Made by a program: the position numbers and the translations under genes. 49,905 nucleotides of DNA from JBEEOW01 sp041191405 (GTDB taxonomy: Bacteria; Bacteroidota; Bacteroidia; Cytophagales; UBA9547), in the NCBI GenBank assembly GCA_041191405.1, contig JBEEOW010000026.1, positions 1 through 49,905 of the forward strand, written 5' to 3'. The notes beneath the pieces are model-generated. The model was not told where the DNA came from. It saw only the letters and a list, made by a program, of their open reading frames with translations, and did no database searches. Positions within the stretch are counted from its first letter, which is position 1, and each line of letters starts with the position of its first letter. Shown here one piece after another: positions 7,919 to 15,841 of this stretch.

Positions 7919-8115
7919 TTATTTTTTTTTAACAACTAATTCTTGCTCAACCCTTGTTGGACTTATACCCAATAAGCTAAATGCATTTTTGTTGGTAGCC
8001 TGAAAAGTGCATACCATCAAAGGCGAAAAGACAAAAAGTCGTCTATAAAAAATAGCGAACCCTTTCTCGCTTTTTTTACTTTTGCAAATAACTTATCATC
8101 AATACTTTGAATCAT
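7919..8115 (-). pseudogene. Broken AbiEi/DUF6088-like antitoxin remnant
   Basis: Two 32-codon frames overlap at TGATG. The first (8017-8115) reads MIQSIDDKLFAKVKKARKG then SLFFIDDFLSF, which looks like the winged-helix start of DUF6088/AbiEi-type antitoxins (KxxxGSLFFPxDF). The second (7919-8017) reads VCTFQATNKNAFSLLGIS and ends VVKKK. A full antitoxin is about 200 aa, so this is either a deleted, frameshifted remnant or two tiny coupled peptides. Two palindromes sit just upstream, as expected for an autoregulated antitoxin. Family assignment is tentative. Confidence 0.4.
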
Positions 8116-8132
8116 TATTTATTATTAGTTAT

Positions 8133-8159
8133 GTCGCAAATATAGTAGATATTTGCGAC
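8133..8159. promoter_or_regulatory. Operator-like palindrome 1
   Basis: Perfect 11-bp arms GTCGCAAATAT / ATATTTGCGAC around a 5-nt centre, 18 nt upstream of the antitoxin-like remnant start at 8115. It shares the core CAAATAT / ATATTTG with palindrome 2. Confidence 0.65.
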
Positions 8160-8208
8160 TTATTAATGTAATATCATTGCAAATATTGTAAATTTGTTGT
8201 TATAATTC

Positions 8209-8237
8209 TGTCACAAATATTATCGATATTTGTGACA
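8209..8237. promoter_or_regulatory. Operator-like palindrome 2
   Basis: Perfect 12-bp arms TGTCACAAATAT / ATATTTGTGACA around a 5-nt centre, 77 bp centre to centre from palindrome 1. A half-site-like TTGCAAATATTG lies between them. Two matching sites suggest cooperative binding by a dimeric regulator. Confidence 0.65.
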
Positions 8238-8312
8238 AATTTAACTATCTTGATTTCCAAATAGTAGGGTAGGGATGATTTTAAAATGATAGTCTAAAAC
8301 CTTTTTATAAAT

Positions 8313-8430
8313 AATCGCTCCATTGGGAGATATCAATGAAGCGATTATAATATTTATTGATCTTTTTAGAAAAACTAATATGATATTAAACTATGTTAAA
8401 TTGGAGTAGATTTACTGTTATGGTGATACC
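8313..8430 (-). repeat. Second degenerate copy of the 192-aa gene start plus its upstream motif
   Basis: 8313-8352 matches 6423-6462 (ATCGCTCC ... TATCAATGAAGCGATTATAA), and about 50 nt further on 8401-8423 matches the upstream motif at 6534-6557 (TTGGAG ... TTTACTGTTATGG). Coding and upstream parts are therefore co-linear, so this is a decayed copy of the whole 5' region. It ends right at the 3' end of the BREX operon. Confidence 0.65.
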
Positions 8431-8431
8431 A

Positions 8432-9298
8432 TTATCTATAGTTATTAAATGCAGTTTCCAGAAGAAATCTGAAAATTTCAATTTTTTGTTTTAATTCATT
8501 TTTTGATACTCGAATTCTATAACTACCCCAAGAGTTATCATAGCCCATATCATCTAGTTCTGCTTCTTCAATTTTACTTTGTATTTCTTCAGATTGGTTT
8601 AATTTGATTTCAATATTTAAGTCTTTCTTTCTAGGTCTAAAAATTGCAAAATTATTAGTAATACCATCTTTTGCTAATCCGATATAGAATTTATTGTATT
8701 TCAATTCAAAACCATTTGAGAAAGTTTTGATAATATCAAGCATATCATCAGCCAACTTAACAGTATCTTGAGAACCTCTTTTTAACCAGTATTCTCTATT
8801 AGTTACCTCTCTCACTTCTTCGTCTTCATCAACTAATCCACGTTGCATTTCATTAAGTACTTTTGTGAAAATTAATGCAATATCATCTCCATACTTATAT
8901 GCTGACATTTGTATAGCAATAATAGGAATTGAGCCATTAAAAAGACTAATAACATTCAAAAATCTACTTGTAATATCTTCTGCAATTATTACGGCACAAT
9001 GTTCATATTGAGGATATCTTTTTCTTTCAATATCCCAATATTCAATAGTCCTAATTAAATGAGCCTCATCTGTTTTGCCTAATTGAACTTCTACTTCGTA
9101 TCTACGCTTTGAAACTGCATCTTGCAATAGTAAATCCAAGCGACCCGCTCTTGGTTGCGACCTTTCTTTGTCTTTTAAAATTAAATCTCCTAATTCAAGA
9201 ATCGAAGGGTCGTTGGCAATTTGATCTTGGATCCATGATTCCTTTATGATAGGATGATTGAGAAGAGATATTTTTTCAGGTTTATATAATTTTGCCAT
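8432..9298 (-). CDS. PD-(D/E)XK nuclease-like protein with DUF5655-like C-terminus
   Basis: A 288-aa protein with two parts. The N-terminal half has a restriction-nuclease-like core, GRLDLLLQD (Asp55) and YEVEVQLGKTDEAH (Glu68, Glu70), preceded by LELGDLIL, the arrangement of NucS-like and other PD-(D/E)XK proteins; the usual Lys of ExK is replaced here by Glu or Gln. The C-terminal 100 residues (FYIGLAKDGITNNFAIFRPRKK ... SWGSYRIRVS) resemble DUF5655. It is the last gene of the BREX operon, 5 nt after brxL, so it is co-transcribed. It may be an added restriction effector or a DNA-binding accessory. It is not one of the canonical BREX genes. Confidence 0.65.
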   Translation of the reverse strand: MAKLYKPEKISLLNHPIIKESWIQDQIANDPSILELGDLILKDKERSQPRAGRLDLLLQDAVSKRRYEVEVQLGKTDEAHLIRTIEYWDIERKRYPQYEHCAVIIAEDITSRFLNVISLFNGSIPIIAIQMSAYKYGDDIALIFTKVLNEMQRGLVDEDEEVREVTNREYWLKRGSQDTVKLADDMLDIIKTFSNGFELKYNKFYIGLAKDGITNNFAIFRPRKKDLNIEIKLNQSEEIQSKIEEAELDDMGYDNSWGSYRIRVSKNELKQKIEIFRFLLETAFNNYR

Positions 9299-9303
9299 TT
9301 TTT

Positions 9304-11349
9304 TTAATCCAATAAAGTTTTAATTAGACAATCTTTCAAATCAGTATAATACTGAATATTGATTTTTGTAATCATTTCATCAGATAAATCATTCAATTGT
9401 TTTCGAGAATTAAGAGGTATAAGTAAAGTTGTTGCTCCCTTTTCAACTGCAATCTCTGCAAGGTTAACTGCATTGTAAACCATATCTAATGAGCCGCCTA
9501 AATTCAATTGGCCTACAATAACAAGACCACCTTTTGTGTTTTTTTCAAGCATTGAACTACACATACCCATCAAAACAGCCATTCCCATACCATTGCCACT
9601 TTTAGAAGCATCAAAGGCTCTTAGTTGTATAGAAAATTCATTATACCTAGCATCTCTGTCTCCAATTAATTCTTTGCTTTTGCTATACAAATTTTGTTCT
9701 GCATACCTAACACATTCCTGAAACTGTGGAGGTGCTGGTTTATTCATAATTTTTACTCCAGAGCCTGGGCTTGAATTAATTTCAATTTTATATAAGCCTG
9801 TTGTTTCTTCTTGACCGCCAGCATTTAACGCCCATATCTGTCCAGGAGGTAATGGGTCTTCACTTATGGTATTTTCGCTATGAATTTCAGGTGTAGTTAC
9901 AAAAGTTTCTACACCTTCCTCGCCAATTCGGTAACTGAAATGGGTATTTCGAAATTCAGCTGAACCTATTCTTTTTTGTTGTTCTTTAACTCTTCTACGG
10001 TATTCTAATGAAATTTTAATTGCCCATTCAAGAAGTTCATCAGAAATCGGAACATCAGGATTAGGTTGCATCAATTTCAATAAACCGTTTAAGGTTTTAT
10101 TGACCGCTGTGGTATCTCTACCACTTAATGCACCACCATAGTCAATACGTGGTAATACTGAAGATATGCGACTAGTATCTCTTAACCTTGTCCAACATTC
10201 AGCAAGGAAATCACTAACTAATCCAAAGTGTAAAGTAAAATATGTTTTGTTGAGTTTCGGAAAATCCCAACCAGGAGCAAAAGCATGGATACGATCCATA
10301 AATGCTGTATCGTCTCTCATTTCTTTTGGCATTGGACCGAATAAATGACTGATGCGTTGCTGATGTTCAACATCAACATCAAAGTTACCAACCATTACCA
10401 CACCACCATCTGCACGTATGGGTTCTTTACCACGGCTAAACTCTCCGCTTTCCATGTAACCTTTCATAATGTTAACACCATCTTTCTGATCAAAGGAAAC
10501 ACCTGAAACTTCATCGAAACATACTACATCGTATTTGCATACAAGACCTCTTTCACCACTACCCATGTTTACAAACATTTTGGCAACAGTTGCTTTACCA
10601 CCTGATACCAAATGAGAATAGGGGGAAATCTGTTGATAGAGATGAGACTTTCCTGTACCTCTTGGACCTAATTCAATTAAATTATAATTTCGTTCGACAA
10701 AAGGTATCATACGAGCAAAAAGAACATTTTTTGCTTTTTCAGATAGATTGGAGGGTTCCATACCTACACTTCTAATCAAAAAATCTTTCCACTCTTCTAA
10801 TGTAAATTTTTCTCTACCTTTATAAAGAATATCTAATACATTTCTTTGAGATAATTGTATTGGGCGAATATTGCTGATTCCAAACGGACTGCCATTGTTT
10901 TCTTGTGCAATAGCAGCATCATATTCCAATTCAATTTCAGCATAAAAGCCACCAGTTAACATTCTGTCATTTGAATTTACAATCTCTGCCGATATACGAA
11001 CCTTGTTTAGTTGTAAACTTGGTAAAGATGCAATATAACTATCAGAAGAGGTATCTAACTTTGCTGTAATAATGTCTATGAGTTTGATAGAGCCTTTTTC
11101 TCTTGCTTTTGATTTAAAATATTCTTCTTCACCTGGTCTAACAGTTCTATCCTGTAATTGTCTTTTAACAATCTCCAAACCTTCTTGAATTTCCTCTTCA
11201 TTAGTAGTTGCACAATATCTACCCAACAAAAATTCTATAACATAAGTAGGAACAGGATAAGTTTTTCTGAATTGCTCCAGTAAATCTTTTCTTACAATAT
11301 AACCTTCAAAGGCTGTTGCTGCTAATTGGTCAATTTTGTCTAATTCCAT
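9304..11349 (-). CDS. brxL: BREX AAA+ Lon-like protein BrxL
   Basis: A 681-aa protein with the BrxL layout: an N-terminal domain, an AAA+ core with Walker A GPRGTGKSH near residue 228 and Walker B VVCFDEVSG near 275, and a C-terminal Lon-protease-like domain (GNGMGMAVLMG ... GGLVIVGQLNLGGSL ... EKGATTLLIP). BrxL is an ATP-driven DNA-binding ring needed for phage exclusion in type I BREX. The segment where Lon has its catalytic Ser reads GNGMG, so the protease site looks inactive, while a Lys in EKGA remains. It lies 12 nt after pglZ, and its length is normal for the family. Identification is strong. Confidence 0.93.
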   Translation of the reverse strand: MELDKIDQLAATAFEGYIVRKDLLEQFRKTYPVPTYVIEFLLGRYCATTNEEEIQEGLEIVKRQLQDRTVRPGEEEYFKSKAREKGSIKLIDIITAKLDTSSDSYIASLPSLQLNKVRISAEIVNSNDRMLTGGFYAEIELEYDAAIAQENNGSPFGISNIRPIQLSQRNVLDILYKGREKFTLEEWKDFLIRSVGMEPSNLSEKAKNVLFARMIPFVERNYNLIELGPRGTGKSHLYQQISPYSHLVSGGKATVAKMFVNMGSGERGLVCKYDVVCFDEVSGVSFDQKDGVNIMKGYMESGEFSRGKEPIRADGGVVMVGNFDVDVEHQQRISHLFGPMPKEMRDDTAFMDRIHAFAPGWDFPKLNKTYFTLHFGLVSDFLAECWTRLRDTSRISSVLPRIDYGGALSGRDTTAVNKTLNGLLKLMQPNPDVPISDELLEWAIKISLEYRRRVKEQQKRIGSAEFRNTHFSYRIGEEGVETFVTTPEIHSENTISEDPLPPGQIWALNAGGQEETTGLYKIEINSSPGSGVKIMNKPAPPQFQECVRYAEQNLYSKSKELIGDRDARYNEFSIQLRAFDASKSGNGMGMAVLMGMCSSMLEKNTKGGLVIVGQLNLGGSLDMVYNAVNLAEIAVEKGATTLLIPLNSRKQLNDLSDEMITKINIQYYTDLKDCLIKTLLD

Positions 11350-11361
11350 AATCGTATATTT

Positions 11362-13677
11362 TTAACCACCTACTGTGGTGGGTTTTTTATCCAAAATGCG
11401 TTCGTTTTCATCCAACAATACAATAGTAGCAGCTTGCGACTCGGCACTATCATCAACCATTAAAGTAGCAGTATTTCCCTTTAGTTCTTTGCTCTTTGAT
11501 AAAACAATTGATGTGTTTGAATCATTGTATTTTGTTCGTATATCAACTGAATATCCATCAGGCACTTCACTGGTTTGAATGGTACATTTCAAATTTACCC
11601 ACTTTATTACTTTCACTTCAGCTACAATATTCTGAACATTTGGATTTTCTATAATCAGCGTGGGTACTAAACATTCGTGGATTGAAATACCTCCGTGAGC
11701 ATACTCTTCATTAGCTTTAAAAAATGAAATACCTGGAGCATAGGCAATGAAAATGGAAGGGTTCCATCTCCAAGGTAGATGTAATAAATCAGTAGATGCA
11801 TTTTCTTTAATTAATGCACAACGCCCCCAACGAGTTTCAGCCAAACCAGCATTAAGTTGGGTTTTAGGTAAACCGCCAGGAAGTAATAACCAGCCATGAT
11901 CTGTTACTATTTTTATACGTTTGATTCCTCTTTCAAATGCTACATTCAAAGCTTCATGTACTTGATCAAATAATTCTTCAATTCGTTTAACCATATCAGC
12001 TTGTTCTTCGTGCCCTTTGGTATCTATGTCACCGATTTCCTGCCAATACTTTCCTTCGCCTTCAATATTGTTTGCATTGGTTACCAATTTAAAATCAAAA
12101 GTTTCTAAAGCACCACGAAATATTGGAGTAAGTAGGTCTTTGCCATTTTGTAATTGAGGTCTAAACTCTGTAATGCCACTTTGTTTTGAAATTGAGGTTG
12201 CAATTGGTGAAACATTGGGTTTTGCCGTTGGAGTTAATGAAGGAATTGCAGACCAACCGGCTTGTAGCGAGACTTTTATTTTTTGTTTTTCCAATCGTTT
12301 GCAAAACTCTTCAGCTAATTCATATCTAAAGGCATCTACAAACAATACAAATGATTCAGTTTTAGCAATTGCATTTTGAGTAGTAAATATGCTGGCATCC
12401 TGTTTCACCAATTTTTGGAATTTATTGGTGATGTTTTCTAACCAAGGTTGGTAGAACAAATGGATGATGGATTTTACAATGGTTTTGTCTTTCTCTGATT
12501 TTACAACTGCTAATGCTTTACGCATAAACTGATCAACTGAAAATCCATTTGTTGTATAATAGATTTTTATAGCTTCAATGGAAGAAGATGAAAATGTTTC
12601 ATTTGCTTTTGCAGCCATTTGAACCAAATAATGCAAAGCATCCGCCATTGGCGATTTTCCTAATTCAAACCAAACCCAGTTTCTTCTTACACTGTGTTCA
12701 TTTTCTAAATCTTGCAAGGTGGCCAATGCTTTTGCTGCATCTTGTTTTGCAGCTTTTGATAACGCCTGAGCTAATAATTCCTCTTTTTGTTCGTTTATTT
12801 GTGGCCAACTTTCATCTGGTAATGCAAAAACACCGATGCCTAAATCGGCAGGTTTTGCCAAACGAAGTAAACCTTCTATTTCGGGATACTTGTGTGGTGC
12901 AGTTGCATATAATTGCCAAACGTATTTCCAAGAGTTTTTCTGAGAACCCAATTTCTCTGCAATGGCTTTTATGTTTTTGTAGTCGGGCTCAAATTCGTAT
13001 TGAGATTTGCATAAATTGGAAAATACTTCCTGCTTTCCAGAATCCATTTTATTAAAAAACACATCGCCTTTGCACATCCAATTTAGAATTGTTGGTATAA
13101 TATCTGGAAATAATTGATTGTTTAAAAAATCTGCATCAATAAATGTTCTATTAGAGAATACATCTCGATCTTGAAAAATAGAAGGCAGGGTTTTCTTTAA
13201 TGCATCTTTGGTAGCATTGTCTTTTGCTACCTTAATGCCTAAACCGTTGATGGGGTTTTCTACAAAAGCCAATATACTACATTCTCTACCATTTTCTTGT
13301 AAAAATAGTGTTCCGGTGTATTGATATTCTAATAAAGGTTGAAAATTGAAGACCGCATTTTCTACATTTCGCAAATCCGACTTTGCAACTCCAGGAAGGT
13401 AAATAATGGGAATGGCATCCATATCCCAATTTGCTTCGGGCAGTACTTTCGCAATCATACATTTTAACCAAATGGCTGGCCCTTGTTTTTTTGAAGGTTC
13501 AAAGTTGCCATAGATGAGAAGATGGGGTATGCTTTCTTGCAACACCTCCATTACATCGAACCATTGGTTTTCAGGATCAGGCCAAAGTATTACCTCCGGC
13601 TTTACCATTACATTACTGTTATGATTTTCTGCCTGATTTAATGCATTTACTAATTTGTCATATATAGATTTGCTCAT
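11362..13677 (-). CDS. pglZ: BREX alkaline-phosphatase-like PglZ
   Basis: A 771-aa protein whose second half holds the PglZ alkaline-phosphatase-superfamily fold: the metal-binding strand SFVLFVDAFRYELAEEF near residue 445, IPSLTPTAKPNV, KIVTDHGWLLLPGG near 592, and EYAHGGISIHECLVP near the end, all typical positions for metal ligands. PglZ is the signature gene of BREX, essential for both methylation-linked modification and defence. The N-terminal half is helical and poorly conserved. The start overlaps the parA-like stop by 4 nt (ATGA), so the genes are translationally coupled. The order relative to brxL fits type I BREX. Confidence 0.93.
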   Translation of the reverse strand: MSKSIYDKLVNALNQAENHNSNVMVKPEVILWPDPENQWFDVMEVLQESIPHLLIYGNFEPSKKQGPAIWLKCMIAKVLPEANWDMDAIPIIYLPGVAKSDLRNVENAVFNFQPLLEYQYTGTLFLQENGRECSILAFVENPINGLGIKVAKDNATKDALKKTLPSIFQDRDVFSNRTFIDADFLNNQLFPDIIPTILNWMCKGDVFFNKMDSGKQEVFSNLCKSQYEFEPDYKNIKAIAEKLGSQKNSWKYVWQLYATAPHKYPEIEGLLRLAKPADLGIGVFALPDESWPQINEQKEELLAQALSKAAKQDAAKALATLQDLENEHSVRRNWVWFELGKSPMADALHYLVQMAAKANETFSSSSIEAIKIYYTTNGFSVDQFMRKALAVVKSEKDKTIVKSIIHLFYQPWLENITNKFQKLVKQDASIFTTQNAIAKTESFVLFVDAFRYELAEEFCKRLEKQKIKVSLQAGWSAIPSLTPTAKPNVSPIATSISKQSGITEFRPQLQNGKDLLTPIFRGALETFDFKLVTNANNIEGEGKYWQEIGDIDTKGHEEQADMVKRIEELFDQVHEALNVAFERGIKRIKIVTDHGWLLLPGGLPKTQLNAGLAETRWGRCALIKENASTDLLHLPWRWNPSIFIAYAPGISFFKANEEYAHGGISIHECLVPTLIIENPNVQNIVAEVKVIKWVNLKCTIQTSEVPDGYSVDIRTKYNDSNTSIVLSKSKELKGNTATLMVDDSAESQAATIVLLDENERILDKKPTTVGG

Positions 13678-14654
13678 GAATTTACTTTTTCAAGGATTTT
13701 CTCTGTCAATAACTTAAAATCTGTATATGCCCTTAAAACAGCTTGGTAATGTGCGCCAATTGCACCATCCGCAGGTTTTAATAAGAAAATAGGTTTTCTT
13801 ACCTCCATTGCCATAGGCATTAAACTATGGTAATGCTTTAACAGTGCTAAACAATTGTGATCATTTTCAACTTTTATTTCTGTGCTATTTATAATACGCA
13901 ATACAAATTCATTGAAAACAGAAGGTATCCTATTTGCCCATCTTAAATAAGATTGAACAGGCCGACTTTCTTTAATTCCATGTTGCATAACAACATATCC
14001 AAGTGGTATAATTTCACCATTAGGTAGTGACAAATCTGTTGCTCTATTGCGTGAAATTCTATCTCTCCATTCATCTTTCCAAATATTTAAACGTTTACCT
14101 AAGTTTCTTAATCCCTGAAGTGAGAATAAATCAGCTGCCATGGGTACAATAACATAATCAGCTGCAATCAAGGTAGCTCGATTTAAAGCACCAAAATTTG
14201 GACCTACATCAATGATGCAATATTCAGCCTCAAATCTTTGTGATTCATTTTCTATTATTCTTGAGAACGAAGAAACAATTCTAAAGGCAGCTTCATCTCC
14301 ATCCACGCACTTACTCCAATTGGCACTTAATTTATCTTCAAAAAGTGACAAATCTAAATCTCCAGCCAAAAGACCAATATTGCTTGTAATGCTATGGACA
14401 TTTACAGTTGCTATATCACCTATACCTCTATCAAGTGGTTTTATACCAGATATTAATGTCTCTCTATCTGTATCTTGTCCATAAATCCTTTCCAGTTCAT
14501 CATCCGATAAAAACATAGAACTTAGATTAGCTTGAGGGTCAAGGTCAACTGCAAGACATTTATGGCCTAACTCTGCTAACATATATGTAAAGTGATAAAC
14601 TAAAGTAGTTTTACCTACTCCACCTTTATTGTTAAAAAAGATGATTGTTTTCAT
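13674..14654 (-). CDS. ParA/MinD-family ATPase within the BREX operon
   Basis: A 326-aa protein with a deviant Walker A FFNNKGGVGKTTLVYHF at residues 6-22, switch I AVDLDPQANLSS and switch II CIIDVGPNFGALNRATLIAADYVIVP, all diagnostic of ParA-type ATPases that dimerise on ATP and bind DNA non-specifically. No parB gene is nearby, so plasmid partition is unlikely. The gene starts 1 nt after the AlbA_2 gene and overlaps pglZ by 4 nt, so it is built into the operon. ParA-like ATPases are not core BREX components. A role in positioning or regulating the BREX complex is a guess. Confidence 0.88.
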   Translation of the reverse strand: MKTIIFFNNKGGVGKTTLVYHFTYMLAELGHKCLAVDLDPQANLSSMFLSDDELERIYGQDTDRETLISGIKPLDRGIGDIATVNVHSITSNIGLLAGDLDLSLFEDKLSANWSKCVDGDEAAFRIVSSFSRIIENESQRFEAEYCIIDVGPNFGALNRATLIAADYVIVPMAADLFSLQGLRNLGKRLNIWKDEWRDRISRNRATDLSLPNGEIIPLGYVVMQHGIKESRPVQSYLRWANRIPSVFNEFVLRIINSTEIKVENDHNCLALLKHYHSLMPMAMEVRKPIFLLKPADGAIGAHYQAVLRAYTDFKLLTEKILEKVNS

Positions 14655-14655
14655 G

Positions 14656-15837
14656 CTATACCTTTTTAAATATTTTCACTAAAAATGAAGTTGGTTGATC
14701 TTTAATAAATTCAGGTTCAGGGCTGCCATTCTTATTTAGTGCAGCTATTGCGGCTTTAACTCCAACATTAAATCCATTCACATAGCCCAGATTTTTGACT
14801 GCTTCAGATAAGCCTGGATTACGGTAATCATTTTCGTTAGGGAAATTTTCTGGACGTGCTTTACCATACAAACCACCAGCATTTGAAATCTCTATCCGGT
14901 CTGAAAACTCGTAAAATTTGATGGGAGCATTTGATTGATAATCTTTATGAATAACAGCATTAAATAGCAATTCTTTTACCGCTCGTAATGGATAGCTAGT
15001 TACATACTCTCCACCAAGTTCAGGTAAAACAACTTTCACAATATTTGCTTTAATGAACTCTTCCATTTGCCCTAATTGGGTTGTTAAGTCACCTTCGAAT
15101 CGGTGCTCAAAATCAAAATCACTCGCTTCATCTTCCCCCTTGAAGCGAACATATTGTACACTTGCACCAGGAATAAAAAAGCGAGGATTTGTTCCAAACA
15201 TCAGAATACCAGCATAGCTTGGACAATCTTCTTTGATGTCATAAAATTTCAAGGAAGCCAATTGTGATTTTAATTCTCTACCATTTTCTGCTAACGTATC
15301 TGCATCTATAGCAGAAGGCAAATACCTAAGTTTAAAAAGTTCAATACTAATATCCTCCAATGTACTACCCTTACAAGGTAGTACATCAAATGAACGAGCA
15401 AATGCAGAACGTTTTTCTGTTAAAATCCTTTCCTCTGCTTCATTGGCTGTTCCTTTTCTAATACCTGCTCTTACGCATAATTTACCTTTGAAACGAACAG
15501 GAGGTAAAAAATGAGGCTGTACTTCTACTACAGCCAATTCGCCATCAGGATATTCAAACTTAGTAACAATTATGCTTGGGGGAGGTACGATTCTTCCATC
15601 TGTCCTAAAATCAAGCAGTGTTTGAAGATTCTGCTCTGTAATGGTCATACCTGCTTTTGAACCATCATCATGTACCCCCACAATGAGGTAACCAGGTTGA
15701 TTATGGTTGGCTAAATCATTGGCAAATGAACAAATTGCTTCCCCAAATTTATTGGCATCATTTACAGAAATGGTTTTTTCTATTCGGTCTTGCTCCAATT
15801 GAGGAAGCAATTGTTCTAATTCTTCTTTAGTAATCAT
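14656..15837 (-). CDS. AlbA_2 (Schlafen-type) ATP-binding protein
   Basis: About 393 aa from the ATG at 15837 (MITKEELEQLLPQLEQDRIE); the frame continues upstream into pglX, but this start leaves a clean 4-nt gap. The N-terminal AlbA_2 domain shows FGEAICSFANDLANHNQPGY and LIVGVHDDGS, and the C-terminal part has a divergent GHKL ATPase motif (AVKELLFNAVIHKDYQ, FYEFSDRIEISNAGGL). Such proteins are annotated as RNA-binding or helicase-related regulators, and Schlafen-type AlbA_2 folds can be nucleases. It is placed between pglX and pglZ with parA, where extra genes are often inserted in BREX loci. It could be an added effector or regulator. Confidence 0.82.
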   Translation of the reverse strand: MITKEELEQLLPQLEQDRIEKTISVNDANKFGEAICSFANDLANHNQPGYLIVGVHDDGSKAGMTITEQNLQTLLDFRTDGRIVPPPSIIVTKFEYPDGELAVVEVQPHFLPPVRFKGKLCVRAGIRKGTANEAEERILTEKRSAFARSFDVLPCKGSTLEDISIELFKLRYLPSAIDADTLAENGRELKSQLASLKFYDIKEDCPSYAGILMFGTNPRFFIPGASVQYVRFKGEDEASDFDFEHRFEGDLTTQLGQMEEFIKANIVKVVLPELGGEYVTSYPLRAVKELLFNAVIHKDYQSNAPIKFYEFSDRIEISNAGGLYGKARPENFPNENDYRNPGLSEAVKNLGYVNGFNVGVKAAIAALNKNGSPEPEFIKDQPTSFLVKIFKKV

Positions 15838-15841
15838 AATT

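Noticed and set aside
8054..8077. AGCGA/TCGCT hairpin with T-tracts on both sides, as a bidirectional terminator
   Set aside because: It falls within the coding text of the antitoxin-like remnant (KKARKGSLFF), so the stem is probably incidental.
12588..13055. 155-codon plus-strand frame inside pglZ
   Set aside because: It is the antisense shadow of a strongly supported gene and has no recognisable domain.
13674..14654. ParA-like gene as evidence for plasmid partition
   Set aside because: No parB or centromere repeats nearby, and the gene is embedded in the BREX operon.
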